A stretch of 64,000 nucleotides of DNA from Solanum dulcamara (GCF_947179165.1 NC_077239.1:68711134-68775133), one strand, 5' to 3'; shown: positions 13,769 to 26,277, numbered from the stretch's first letter. The notes: a model not told the origin generated them from the sequence alone. Numbers and translations: made by a program.

Positions 13769-13862
13769 TCCTACCTTGGTAGGAGTAAGCTCTGCGTACA
13801 CTCTATCCTCCCAGACCCCATGCTGTGGGATTTCACTGGGTTGTTGTTGTTGTTGTTGTTGT
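13769..13862 (+). mobile_element. RTE-type LINE, extreme 5' truncation (94-bp tail)
   Basis: TCCTACCTTGGTAGGAGTAA to a terminal (TTG)n matches the 3' end of the LINE at 20671-21742. It is flanked by a 19-bp target duplication, AATCACCAATAAGAAATTA at 13750-13768 and AATCACCAATAAGTAACTA at 13863-13881 (two differences). The undisturbed copy of the site is in tandem unit 1 near 9175. Only the last part of the LINE 3' UTR was copied; a SINE sharing the LINE tail is a less likely alternative. Confidence 0.9.
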
Positions 13863-14860
13863 AATCACCAATAAGTAACTAGGACAGCAGCCATAACTGG
13901 AAATTTACATCACACGAAGCGTATTTGACATCTTCCAAAGCTACCCACGCGTTCTCCTAGCAAATCCCTACAACTCAACCTTTGAATCACTCAATTTCTC
14001 CTTAAAAAGAAAGAGATATCAATATTTGAAGTTAGGAAAATAATCTAAAAATTAGGTTTTAAAGAACTCGAGGGATCGCTAAAGTGATCAAGTAGGTCGC
14101 TTAAGCGACCACCTCAAAGAGGTGGGGTTTCCTTTAGCGATACTTGCCCAGAAGGGCCTGGTCGCTTTAGTGATACCTAGTCGCTTAAGCAATAGATGCT
14201 TTAATAACCAGGGGTCTCTTTAGCGATGACACCATACTCAGCTACATCAGCTGAGTTTGGGAAAAGGCCAAGTCTCTGACAGAGTGCTCGGGATTCCTTT
14301 GAAATCTTGTGCGTGCAAATGAGATATGCTACCTCACTAAATTTGATATTTCAGACTCAATGGAACATTCAAAATTTTCATTAGAGGTTATTTTAAGAAA
14401 AAGTGGGTACCACATCCAAATGCCATTTTTAGCCAAACTCTACAATAGGCCTCAAAATTAGACCAGAAGCCTAGAAAAGCAAACAAAAGGTCATTATAGA
14501 CCACACTCGATATTTCAAAACTAATCATGCTAATGAAATTTTCATCTGAGTTTGTTTTCCAAGAATGTTGACCAAAGTCAATCTTAGGCCAATTTCAAAG
14601 ACTAAAGCACCAAATAGCCTCAAACTCATATTGATTGCCTCAATACTCGTATCGAACATGCTACAGACTAATTTGGCCATTCTGTAGATGTTGAAACTGT
14701 CAGAATTTTTATCTGAGGTCATTTACCTAATGTTATGACCGAAGTCAACTTTTTAAGTTGGAAAGCTCTTAAACAAGGAAACGGGGCTAAAACTCAAACG
14801 AACGACCACTCGATCGAACAGTCAGTGCCAGCAATTCATAAATGACTCGGGGTCGCTACA

Positions 14861-16966
14861 GAATTGCTTTAAATGATGAAATAAATGTATTAACTCAAAA
14901 ATGACTTGGAGGATCATTACATTATGGCTCGTGGAAATAACCACAAACCATAGATGGTGTCCGTAGAAAATGTTTAGAAATAGGTGAAGTACCCTGAGTT
15001 TTACGGACTGATAATATGATCTGTACAAACTTCTATGGGTCATTTATCAAGTCATAGTTTCAAAGTACTAAAACTCTATTTTTGACTGATTCTTACAAAG
15101 CCTTTTCTAAGGATCGTAAAAGGATCTATGCGTAGATGTGGCTCATAAATAAACTCCTAAAACTTAACTTTTTGATTGATTCCATGAACTTATAGGATGA
15201 TCCATAAATAAACTTACGACCCGTAAAAAGGGTCTGTAAATTAAACTTCAGAAACATTATAAATCTAACTTGATTTCTACGAGAGCCATCTACGGCTCGT
15301 AAAAGTAACTATGGAACTTAGATGGACCTCATATATGGTTTTGTAATGTTTTACGAAGGGTTATTAAAGTCTTTTCCCATCTTTTCTAAGCCTAAACACC
15401 AGTGATTTTACACCTAATTAAGGTCTTTATTAGTATAGTTCGACCAAATTACTCTCATAATCTTCCCCGAGACGTAGAACAAAAAGCAAGAGGATCAAAC
15501 CTAGGATTTCAAGAATTCAAGCTAGCTTTCTTCAAGAAATTTCGTTCCCCAGGTATGTAAGGATATTATTATAATAAACAAATATGTTTTTTCTCACGTC
15601 CTAAATGTAAAATTCAGTTAGTAAGATTAAATTTATGGTTTTATCCCAAGTTTTATGGATTTTGAGTTTGCCTTTATTTTCTTATCATTGATTCCTGATT
15701 CTTTGCATTGATGTTGTAATTCTCCGTGTATTTCTAATCCTTCATTTTTGTTCATGTTTATTTTATCACATGAATCGTATTTAGCTAAGAATTGTTTGAA
15801 AGTTTTTGCATATTTATAATCATGTGTTATTTTCAGAATCAAAGTAAGTTTCAAGTATTTAAGTTATCATTTAAGAAGAGTTTTAAGGGAACTTGAATCG
15901 TTCCAACTGCATTATTTTCAATGAGAAAAACATGGATAGTTTTAAAGAAAAGCATAAACAGTTTTAGAAAGAAGTTTCGGTCAGTTAAAGGAAAGTTCAG
16001 TATGATTTCAAAGAAGTACTTTTGAGTATTAACTCAACACAGATATTCATATGAGCATTATTGCATGTTTTGATAGTAGTATTGAGCAACGAGTTGGGTA
16101 AGGGTTTAGATAAATCAAGCCACATAAGCTAACCGCCAATATAGGATAGGATTGTATCGTTGATTCGGGAGGCTCCTTACATAGCTCCTAGTAAGGGCTT
16201 AGATATGGATCCATAAGTTCAGTTCGTCCTTTACCCTAACAAAGTATTGGATTTCTTTGGCAACATGGGTAAGATGTTGTATCGCTATGAGGTGCATAAT
16301 GATGGTTGTCGGTTAGATAATCTCCCAAAATAAAGTAAAGTATACTATTTTAGTATTCGATATTGTTGCATATCTCAGTTGTAAATCTTTATTACATGGC
16401 TTACATTCAATTAATTTACTTTCAGTTTCCATTCAGTATGTATATTCAGTTTAGCCTATTATTTCATTCAGCCTTTTTACATACCTTATATTTCATATAC
16501 CGACGTCATTTAGCGCCGCATCTTTTAATGATGCAGATACAAATATTCAGGATCGATAACAAGCCTCGATAAGATCCTCTCTCCATCAACTTTTGGTGAG
16601 ACCTCCTTTCTTTTGGAAGGCTCAATTATATTTATGTCTTTTAGTTTTAGTAGCTTTTGGTTCATTATAGAGGTAGCCATATATTTTGTCCCTCACCTAT
16701 CTCAATTTAGCAGAGGATTCATAGATAGAATAGTGAGTCAGTTAAGTCTTGATATTCAGATGTCTTAAACTTTATTATCTATAGTTAGATTTCATTTCAG
16801 ACTTTCGCATAGAGTCTCTTTAAATGATTTTAAATGTTCCTTTTTATAAATCTTCTGCATACATGTTTAGCTTACCACCCAGTAGACAGCTAGAAAAAGG
16901 GTTGGCTGATCAACAATGGTTTCTGAGTGCCAGCCATGCCAGGGTGTAGGCTCAGAGCGTGATATA
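14861..16966 (+). mobile_element. Forward Gypsy-type LTR remnant
   Basis: It holds the usual landmarks in forward order: repeated CCGTA/ACGGNCC pieces (14930-15350), a leader ending CCCCAGGTATGTAAGG (15547-15562), TTGGGTAAGGGTTTAG, GATGCAGATAC near 16530, GGTGAGACCTCC, and an end of the form GAGCGTGATATA near 16966. Compared with 26278-28711 the order is the same but identity is low, so it is old. The exact start is not visible. Confidence 0.6.
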
Positions 16967-17200
16967 CTTGATATCAGATACCAGAATTCAAGTGTCCTAG
17001 GATATTTATGAAGTCGTGTCTAATAGAGTTCTTCTTATGGGGATAAATCGCGCCACATCTACAATAGGGAGGCCATAGGACATTAAAAAATATCACCCTT
17101 CTTTCATACTCTAGTTCGTGCGATAAAATTTAACTCTATATTGGTAGTGCATCATTCGCATTTTGTTATTTTGTTTTATGGTTTCCACGGGTGATTCTTG
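16967..17200 (+). mobile_element. Degraded primer-binding site and leader of the same Gypsy element
   Basis: GATATCAGATACC at about 16970-16982 is a mutated TGGTATCAGAGCC. The next 200 bases match the leader at 28731-28890: TTCAAGTGTCCTAGG, GAAG(T/C)CGTGTCTA, CTTTCATACTCT and TTCGTGCGATA. Homology stops before any gag, so the internal region has been lost. Confidence 0.7.
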
Positions 17201-20200
17201 TAAAACATACATATTCAAACTAATAACAAAGTAGAATGGTGAGTTAAAAAACACACATCTATCCTGGCCCCATGATAGATACCATATTGTTTACTAAAAA
17301 AAATATAGTCAAATTTGTTTTGAGGATAAGAAAATGCATCGTGATTTAATTTGTAGATGAATGTATTAACAATTAAATATGTTTGTAAAGGAAATAAATG
17401 GAAGGGGTAGAGAAAGTTATGAGAGTCAAAGGTAGTAGTGAAGCTTCTGTACTAGATGTTTGCACTAGATCTGAAGGTGTTTGAATATGAAAATACTTGA
17501 GAACGAGGATACTTAGCAAATCATAGAAAACTTGGAACAGAAGAATATAAATATATTTCTTTTATATTTCTTACAATCCAATCCTTTACAAGTGCATTAA
17601 GATTAAAAGTTCTACTCGAGCATTAAAGCATTATGTCCAATAGAAATACTCAATGTGGGAGTATTGTTACCCATGTCAGCTAATATATCTCTATTGATGG
17701 CAGAATCTCGTATGAAGATATCTGGCATATCTATCCTCATATATTGTACCACATAATTGACATTTAACATGTTCGTTGTCTACTCGCTCAAAATTAGTCC
17801 ACACCGCACTTAATCTTGATCTTCAAGGACGAGGAAAAAGGGATTATCCATGACAGTTGAAACTTTGATATAGAATAGCTTGTGTGAAAATCGAAAAAGA
17901 ATGGAGTGGTATTTAAAATTTTATAATAGGGCCAAAATATTATTTAATAAATATAGGGTTTAAAAGAAAGTTCGCAACGACTAGTTTTAAAATTGGCAAC
18001 AACTATTTTTTAGAAACGACAAATTTGGCAACAACTAATTTTAAAATTTCCAGTGACGGAATCTATTAAATGTAAATATTAATTTTATTATTAGATCTTT
18101 TTTTTTAAAAAAAAGGCCAAAACCCTGGCCACCAATCCAGTCCAATCCGATTAAACAGCTAAACATCCTAATGGGCCGGGTTGGTCCAAATGACACCCTT
18201 GCCTTTTTCCATTAAATAATGAAGAAATTTTCAAAATAATAATATTTTAGTATTTAATAAGACTCTCTAGCTACATTTTAATATTTATTGAAAATGGCAA
18301 TAATTTAACTTGCTATTTCGACACTTTTTGTATTTTTTTTTATGTTTTTTACTTAATCAAATACAAGTAATTGAAAACAGATTGGAGAAAATTATGGGAG
18401 AGTATCTTTCAAATATAGTAAATGTTAATTATGTTACTTATTAGGAGATCCAAATAGGTGCATTCAATGATCAATTTTCTCTCTTTCTTCATTAAGGAGT
18501 TTCAATCTTCTTCCTCATCCTCCATTAACGATCTTCAATAAAATTTCTGACTACAAAAAAGAGATCGATCCAGAAAACACAACAAGCATGCTTATAGAAA
18601 ATGAATATAACTTGAGAAATGATACATAAAACAAAAAGATGGTCTGATGATAAAAAATTAGACCATAGTTTAGAAAAGATACAAAAATGAAATAAAATAC
18701 AAAACAAGTTGAATGGAATACAGATCTACTAGCCTATAAATATTCAGAAAGGATACAAAAAATGTAATGAAATACAAATCAGGAATGGAATACAGATCTA
18801 CTTGTCTATAAATATTCAGAAATGATACAAAAATATAATGAAATACAAATCATGTATAATGGAATACAAATCTACTTGCCTATAAATATTCAGAAAGGAT
18901 ACAAAAATTCAATGAAATACAATTTGCATGAAAAATATACAATACTAAATGATAAATACAAAATAAATGATAGATAAATGATATCATTTTCCGTTAAACT
19001 ATAAATATAATTAAACGATACAATTACTATTAACAAAAATACAGATTTAAAATACATAAATTACTATAACTAATTAAATTAACTAATTAAATGACATATA
19101 TTGGGATTGAATACATTCTAATATTGTAGATAAAATTCCAAATATAAGTGACATACATTTGGATTGAATACATACTAATATGAATAAAACTATAATAAGC
19201 CTATTTATTGGAATGAATATTGTTTGTTAAAGGATACATTAATCCTAAAATCTACAGATATAATGATAATAGTAATGAATACAAAATATTATTAAGAAAC
19301 TACTAAATATAAAAAGAGATTTAGTAGGATGCAAATAATGAGAAATGATAGATAATACAAGTCAATAAAAATCTACCATGATATATGATGAATTTTGTTA
19401 CCTAAATCAGTGGGATTCTATTGGGGAGAGATTTTGGAAATTTTGAAAAACAAATAGAGAAGATGGAAGAGAGATAAGTAGGAATTGAAAAAAAGAGAAG
19501 AAGGAAGAGAGATAAGTAGGAATAGAAAAAAATTTAGAGAGAGAATAGACAATAAGAGAAAGAAACATGACTATTAAGAAAGTGAGTCACTTTACAATTA
19601 ATTTTTTTTATTTCTCTAAAAACGTGTGCATAACAAGTTGAGAAAAATTAGGAACTAAATTAGGATACTATTAATTTGCTATAAAACTATAATATAGTTA
19701 TTATTGATAATTTTTTTAAACTGTAGTCCTTTTCACTAAATAAGTTGAGAATTTTGATTAGTTCACTAATTTTTCCTTAAATAATCAACATTTACGGGTA
19801 AATGCATTTTTGTTCTTTTCTGCATTTTAAAGTAGTTTGTTCCATATAAGTTGCTAATTTTACAAAGTTATTGTATTTTGTAGTTTATAGATCATTGAAG
19901 ACTGTTTTTGTATGTGATTTTGTTGGGAAATTTTAGTATGGATCGTAAGCATCATCTCTTTTGTCATGAATTCCTTTTTTGGGTGGATATTTTTCAAATG
20001 AGCATAAAAGAAAATTCCTATTATAATTACTATATTCATAATGATTGGAGTTTAATTAGTATGTCCTTTAATCGATAGTGTGTTGCTTGTGTTCAAGTCA
20101 TTATTCATGTATATTCTGGAATTTAATCATAAAAATTATATCAAGAGTAACGTCCATAAGTGAAGAAGTCATCAAGTCACTTCTATATGGCTCTAAATGG

Positions 20201-20654
20201 CTTATTGAGATGTCTATTATCATAAATATTAAAGTGACTTATTTCCCATAGTTTTACGATCACGAACCATGTATAAAGAATCTCAAAAGATAAGATAATT
20301 CAAGAATAATAGTGTACAATAAGATCTTTTATAATGTTGCGTGATTGTGGTAATCACGAAGAGCTAGATAAGACAGATAGTATTTCAAAGATGTAAACAA
20401 AGACCTCATCTAAAATCAATGAAACTTAGGATCAAAATTCTAAGTTGAGTTCACTGAAGGATCATGGTACAGCTAAAAAATAAGTCCTTTTTTTTGTTTT
20501 TTCTTTTTTTTGGATTGAAAAGGTTTCAAGTAGAATTAATCATGCAAAATGATTCATCAATATTTTTGGTTAATAGTTTGGTTCATATCAATTTCTTGAT
20601 TTTAAGACAGTTATTAGATGTGGTCATTTAAAATGCAAGTATAAATTTAAGCAA
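17201..20654. other. AT-rich intergenic DNA without a recognisable gene
   Basis: No reading frame with family resemblance. It holds a GCAACGACTA/GGCAACAACTA repeated patch at 17970-18060, a tandem repeat at 18711-18930, a twice-repeated GAAGGAAGAGAGATAAGTAGG-like patch at 19450-19540, and long A/T runs. These look like decayed non-autonomous elements, but no paired termini could be read. Confidence 0.5.
18711..18930. repeat. Tandem repeat, three units of about 72-76 bp
   Basis: GAATGGAATACAGATCTACT begins units at 18711, 18783 and about 18857. Each continues with CCTATAAATATTCAGAAA, GATACAAAAA and AATGAAATACAA. A poorer partial unit precedes them at 18661-18710. Units differ by a few substitutions and short indels. 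Confidence 0.85.
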
Positions 20655-20670
20655 TGTGTTAAGCACCTCT

Positions 20671-21431
20671 CCATGGTGTATGCTTTTCGCGGACAACATA
20701 ATCCTGATCGATGAGACTCGTAGCGGAGTTAACGCTAAGCTGGAGGATTGAAGACATACCTTGGAGTCTAAAGGGTTTAAGTTGAGTAGGACCAAGACAG
20801 TGTACTTAGAGTGCAAGTTTAGTGAGACACCTCAGGAGGTTGGCGCGGAAGTTAGGCTTGGTGACCAAGCCATCCAAAAAAAAGTAGTTTCAAGTACCTT
20901 GGGTCTATCATGCAAGGCAGCGGGGAGATTGACGATAATGTCACACATCATATTGGGGCAGGGTGGATGAAATGGAGGCTCGCTTCCAGTGTGCTATGTG
21001 ACAAGAAGGTGCCACCACAACTTAAGGGTGTGGTGGTTAGACCGGGTATGTTATATGGGGTGGAGTGTTGGTCAGTTAAGGTCTCTCATGTTTAAAAGAT
21101 AAAAGTTGCTGAGATGAGAATGTTGAGATGGATGTGTGGGCATAACAGGAACGACAGGATTAGAAATAAGGTTATTCGGGACAAGGTAAGAATGGCCTCG
21201 GTGGAAGACAAGATGCAAGAAATGCGATTGAGATAGTTTAGGCCTGTGAAAAGGAGAGACACAAATGCCTCAGTACAGAGGTGTGAGAGGTTGGCCATGG
21301 ATGGTTTCAGAAGAGGTAGGGGTAGGTCGAAGAAATATTGGGGAGAAGTGATTAGACAGGACATGGTGCAGCTACAGCTTACCGAGGACATGACCTTAGA
21401 TAGAAGGGTGTGGAGGACCCTATTAGGGTAG
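20671..21431 (+). pseudogene. RTE LINE reverse transcriptase, C-terminal part, inactive
   Basis: Translation begins PWCMLFADNIILIDETR and continues through [32 protein letters not shown] and AEMRMLRWMCGH to VWRTLLG, the order expected in plant RTE reverse transcriptases from the catalytic box onward. Three faults are visible: the catalytic FADD box reads FADN; a TGA at about 20748 replaces the Trp in the motif before RHTLESKG; and frame changes occur near 20880-20910, 21040-21095 and 21235. It cannot make an active enzyme. The fingers and the endonuclease domain were never copied here. Confidence 0.9.
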
Positions 21432-21742
21432 AAGGCTAGTACATAGTCTCGTTATTCTTTCATATTAGTAGGCGCATTAACGCACTATAATTTCTTGTGC
21501 TCTGATTTCTATTATTATTTATTACTTTTTGTACTATGATTACTCTATTTTATTTGTGTCGCTTTCGTTATTTGCTTTCCCATATCGCTTTGAACTTCTT
21601 AGCCTTATCTGACCTCTTTTTATGCTTCTATTGAGCCGAGGATCTCTTGGAAACAGTCATTCTACCTTGGTAGGAGTAAGGTCTGCGTACACTTTACCCT
21701 CCTCAGACCCCACATTGTGGGATTTCACTAGGTTGTTGTTGT
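20671..21742 (+). mobile_element. RTE-type LINE, 5'-truncated, with 16-bp target duplication
   Basis: A non-LTR retrotransposon copy that carries only the end of the reverse transcriptase frame plus the 3' UTR, ending in (GTT)n, as RTE elements end in short repeats rather than poly-A. The 16-bp sequence TGTGTTAAGCACCTCT occurs at 20655-20670 and 21743-21758, so both ends are exact. Target-primed insertion with early arrest explains the truncation. Confidence 0.93.
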
Positions 21743-21886
21743 TGTGTTAAGCACCTCTAATCATTGTCTAATAGTCAATATAAGTGCATATATATATATA
21801 TATATCAGTCTAGTAATGGCAATGATTAATTTAAGAACTATTAACGAATGACCTGAAGAATTTTCGGTATAGCTTAGGAGTATATT

Positions 21887-24749
21887 TGTAACACCCCATT
21901 TTTTTCGCAAAGACTCGAACATTTTTTCACGTGTGTAGGCTCGAACCGAAGGACTTATAATTTTATATATGAGTTAGGATCAATTCCTAAGTATTTAAAG
22001 TGTGTTAGATGTGTTTAGGGGTCAGAAGGGATCTCTAACACCAAACCGAGTCCAAAGAATTTCAATCGATTAAGTTTTCGGATGAGTTAGTATAAGGGTC
22101 AACTTCAAACGAGCATGTCTCCTAGAATATAATGAACTGAGTGTCCCATGAACTATCAAATTAAAGTTCTTTGAGTCTTCTTTGCAACTCCACTACGATT
22201 ATAATTTTTGGAGTTCGGAGTCAAAAGTTATGACTTTTTTACTACAGACTAGTACTACAGGAATTTCAAGCCTGGACTCAAACTGCAGAAAATTTAGGCT
22301 TGGCGCTCCAGTGGCGCCCGGCGCCACTATAGCGCCAGAAAACAGCCTCAGTAGTTTGGTCCTTGGCGCGACGCTCCACTATTAGGTGTGCAAGGTTTTT
22401 AAGCCCATTTTTTAGAATCCAAAAAATTTAGGCTTGGCGCTGCAAGGGCGCGACGCGCCACTATAGCACCAGAAAACAGCCTCAGTAGTTTGGTCCTTGG
22501 CGCGACGCGCCACTGTTAGGTTGCAGAGTTTTTAAGCCTATTTTAACTTGGCGCTGCAGTGACGCGGCGCGCCACTATAGCGCTAGTAGGATTTTTGCCC
22601 AGTTTTCTAGATTTTTTAGAAAGGACAAATTGGACTTTTTCCCTAATTATATATACTCTAGCCTTGAACGATTTGGACCATTTTTTTCAGTCTTGTGTCT
22701 CTCTCTAAAAAGCCCTAATCTCTATTCTCTTCTCTCCCAAACATCTCCAACAAGATTTGCCCTCAAAAGCTCAAGGATTCAAGATCTTCAAGTCAAGTCT
22801 TGGTTTCCAGTGAGATGATCTACTCTAAGGTATGTAAGGCTAACATAAAATATGGATTGAGTTCTTCCATATGCCCCATAGATGTGTTGGATGAAGATGG
22901 TGAAAGACTTAAACCTTCTATGAAGGTTTTCTTGAAATTTTCCTAAACTCTAGAATATTTTTATGTATTAGTAATTGATTGGTGATTTTCATGACTTAAA
23001 CTCTTGAATAATTATCTTTCATGTTTATTTCGTAAACTGTAGTTATATATTGACAACAATGAATTTCTGTATATAAATTAATATATATTGATGGTGTTCT
23101 TGAGTTGAGTTTCGTTGAGAGTATGGATTTATGTATTCATTCACATGAACCCAAGACGAGATTTTTTTGTCATATTTGTCTTGAGGTTGAGATTGATGGT
23201 TTTATGTGTATGTATTGATTGGAGTGAAACAAATGAATTGGGATAGTTATGAATGTGAATGGCATAAAAAGAAATGAAACATTGGTAGAGCTAGAATGTC
23301 ACTTTTGTTTCTATAAATGGAATATAGAATTAAATAAAAAATTTGGAGCAAGATGTTTGATAATGATGTGAATAATGATGTTTGATGATGATGTAGATGG
23401 TGATGTTGATGATGATGTGAGTGATAGTTATCTTTAAACATATGTAGAATGATTGATGAAGAGGTATGTTGATGATGATGCTTGAGGTGTAGTGGATTGG
23501 AGTCTTATGAGCATTTTGAAAATAAATGATTTGTGAACATTTTTGCATAAACTATTTATACACTATTTTGAGTTCAAAGAACGATTATTTTCATCCTTGA
23601 TTTAAAAAGAGTTTAAGCAAGATTTGAGTTTGAAAAGTCTCTTAATTATCACTTTGAACATGAGTATTTTGAGTATAAATGAGTTGAGTAATTTTACATA
23701 AAAATGTCTATTTTGAGTTTGAGTGGAGGATTTGAAATTATGTTTTAAATGCATCTAATATTTTCTGCATTCATTGAGTTGAGATGGTATCAAATTTAAA
23801 GAGAAGAGTTTGATGATTTGAGATGAGTCGATTTGAAAGAAGGTCCAATGAGGCCAGATTTGATTGAATTTTGAAAAGAGTCCAATGAGACTAAATGAGT
23901 ATTTTGAGTATTTTACTCACTTGATAGATATGAGCATATTGAGTCTTGGGAGAAGTATCGCGCACCGAATTGGGTAAAAGTATAGTCCATACTCGAACCA
24001 AAAAACTATGTCGCCAAACGTAGGAGAGGATTTAACCATTAAAGTCGGATATTTCCTAAATTACTGTCCTGACATGCTAGGACTTGATTGGTTATGGATC
24101 CATGATTGTTGATTCGTTCTTACCCTGGCAAGGTATGAACGGACGTGGCAACAACGTCGGTTTGTTGTACTATCACTCGCTCAAATGGTGATAGTTGTCA
24201 GTTAGAGAAACTCCCAATTGAATAGATTGTGCTTGGTATGATTGGTTTGATTGTGATTGTAGATGATTGGATTGAATTGTAAAACATTGCATAATTTAAC
24301 TCGCATATCTGTTGGGTTGAGTCCTTTGACTTTATGGTAGAATTGATTGCATATGATTGGATTGGATTGGATAATATATGATTTGATTGGATTGGATAAT
24401 ATATGATTGGATTGTGTATGATTGAATTGGATTAGGTGATATGTGATAGATTGGATTAAATGATATGTGATCGGATAGTGTACGATTTGATTGGATTGAA
24501 TAGAATGATGTTTGATTGGGTTGAATAGAGTGGTATGTGATTGGATGGGACCGAATTGTAAATAATTTGATTGAACTGTATTGTACATTATTGGATTGGA
24601 TTGTACGGTATATGATTGGTCTTTGTCTAAAAATGTATTCTTACTTTGGACTTATGACACTTTGATTGAGTCTCTCTTATCTTTCTGATTTGAGATATTT
24701 GAACCAACGTTATTCTTCCTTGAGGTATGTTTCATTCTGTCATATTACA
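21887..24749 (+). mobile_element. Gypsy family A LTR, left 2863 bp, cut by the next LTR
   Basis: It starts TGTAACACCCCATTTTTTT, closest to the solo LTR at 2153. GC-rich modules at 22265-22585, a TATATATACT box near 22648, leader and minisatellite (24345-24620) follow in family order. It breaks at CATATTACA (24749), exactly where the family continues with TACTCGTACATTCC (see 28223), because another LTR starts at 24750. The right part is not in the window. Confidence 0.88.
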
Positions 24750-26277
24750 TGTAACACCCCTCAAAATTTTTCCCTAAGATTCGAACATTTCTTGTATTCG
24801 GGTAGGGTCGAACTCGAGTATTGTGGATCATTTGCATGAGTAAGATGAGTCTTTGAGAAATTGAGCAGCGTTAGAGGTGATGTGGGGTCATGAAGGACCC
24901 CTAGGACCAAGCTAAGTCCAAAAGATTCGTCGTGGCTAAGTTTTAGGATGAGTTCATATAAGGGGTCGACTTCTAACGACCCTATCTTTGGAAATATGAC
25001 GATCTGGGTAGCCCACGATCTATTAAATTAAAGGTCGTCGAGTCTTCTTTCCAACGCCGCCAAGAATGTACATTTTCGAGTTTGGAGTCAAAAGATATGA
25101 TGATCCTAAAATGAACTAGCACGGCAGGAATTTCATTTTTAGGCCTGGGTTGCAACTGCTGGGGAAATGGCCTTGGCGCTATAAGGGCGCGACACGCTAC
25201 TATCGCGCCAGAAACATACCTCAGTAGTTTGGTCCTTGGCGCGATGCGCTACTAAAAGTTGTGCAGGGTTTTTCAGGCCAAATTTCCAGAACCTAGAAAA
25301 TATGGCCTTGGCGCTGTAAGGGCGCGACACGCCACTATTGCGCCAGAAACATGCCTCAGTAGTTTCGTCTCTGGCGTGGTGCGCCACTACGAGGTGTGCA
25401 GGTTTTAGGCGTAATCGGCCTGGCGCTACGATGGCGCGACGCGCCACTATCGCGCCAGGAGCATTTTTGCCCATTTTTTAGAACTTTTAAGAAGGGGCAA
25501 TTTGGGAATTCACCCAAATTATATATGTATCATCCTTGGGCATTTTGGGATCATAATTTGCAGCCCCTCTCTCTCTCTCTCTAGAAAAGCCCTAGAAAAC
25601 TCTCTCATCTTCATCTTCATCTTCTTCTTCTTCTTCTTCTCCATCTCCAACAAAGATTTGTCCCAAGAGCTTCAAGACTTCAAGTTTTCCATTGAGGACC
25701 CAACAAAAAGGTTTCTTCAAGAGCCTATTCTAAGGTATGTAAGGCTATCCAAAACATGGGTTGAGTCCACCCATGTGCCCTACTCTTGATTTGAGGTTAG
25801 AGGTCCATGAGAATGGAGTTTCTTAGCATGGTTTATGTTTGAATGAGTTTTGTCTCCTATTAATTTGACTTTGTTTGTGTTGATGTTATTGAGCTAAGAA
25901 GTTCCTAAAACCTTCATGTTAGTATGAGTTGATGGAGATGACTTGTTATTATGTTTTGTTGATCTCTTTAACCATGTGATTATGTTGCATAAGTCAATTT
26001 CCTTAAATGTGTTATTCTACTTGAATTGTTGAGCTAAAGTCATAGAGTTGTGATTAGTCTTGAGGAGATGTCATAAATGCTTATCTAAATGAGGCTTGAT
26101 TGAGTTGATTGGAGGATAGAATTGACGAGTGGACGAGGTCCTAAATGTAACTTGCCATTATGACTTAATTGAGTTGAAATGAGAATAGAGTTGATGAGTT
26201 GGCAATGTCCCACATGAAACTAGCTGTGAGGGCTTGTTTGAGATGATTGGAGGGAGTCTTATGAGCAGGGAGTCATG
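24750..26277 (+). mobile_element. Gypsy family A LTR (short subfamily), left 1528 bp, cut by the next LTR
   Basis: It starts TGTAACACCCCTCAAAA, inserted in the LTR that begins at 21887; the five bases before it are TTACA. It is close to the LTR at 26278 along its whole length and stops at TATGAGCAGGGAGTCATG, equivalent to about 27737 in that copy, where the next LTR begins. Its own right part is not in the window. Confidence 0.88.
25150..25465 (+). repeat. GC-rich imperfect tandem modules in family A LTR
   Basis: Modules of roughly 110-140 bp each carry TTGGCGCTGTAAGGGCGCG, then ACGCGCCACTAT, CGCGCCAGAAACAT and CCTCAGTAGTTTGG. Two and a half modules are seen here. Counterparts lie at 2540-2720, 12955-13240 (inverted), 22265-22585 and 26640-26945. 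They lie 60-100 bp upstream of the TATA box. GGCGC and GCGCC arms could pair. Base composition is far above the AT-rich surroundings. Confidence 0.85.

Larger units (their letters stand above)
8761..14635. repeat. Direct tandem duplication, about 1185 bp per unit (8761-9945 and 9946 to about 14635)
   Basis: CAAGCATGGTTCAATAG starts unit 1 at 8761 and unit 2 at 9946. The units are collinear through TAGGTACAC, the GCGATCAAGTAGGTCGCTT block (9384 and 14071), CAGCTACATCAGCTGAG and AAAGCACCAAATGGCCTC. Unit 2 is lengthened by the family A solo LTR and the LINE tail, both absent from unit 1. The duplication therefore came first and the two insertions later. Confidence 0.85.
7261..14860 (-). mobile_element. 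Degenerate inverted Gypsy-type LTR (family D) with internal duplication and insertions
   Basis: The right end is clear: GACTCGGGGTCGCTACA at 14844-14860 is the reverse of an LTR start TGTAGCGACCCCGAGTC. The left part (7320-7730) has the inverted landmarks of such LTRs, for example TGTAGAGTGTAGTATGAGTA and GGTACCCAGTAG at 7686-7730. Nothing in it codes. It contains a 1.2-kb tandem duplication, a family A solo LTR (10268-13660) and a LINE tail (13769-13862). The left boundary is uncertain and could be anywhere from about 7260 to 7450. GCGATC/GCGACC motifs at 9380-9500 and 14070-14200 are repeated pieces of its upstream region. Confidence 0.55.
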
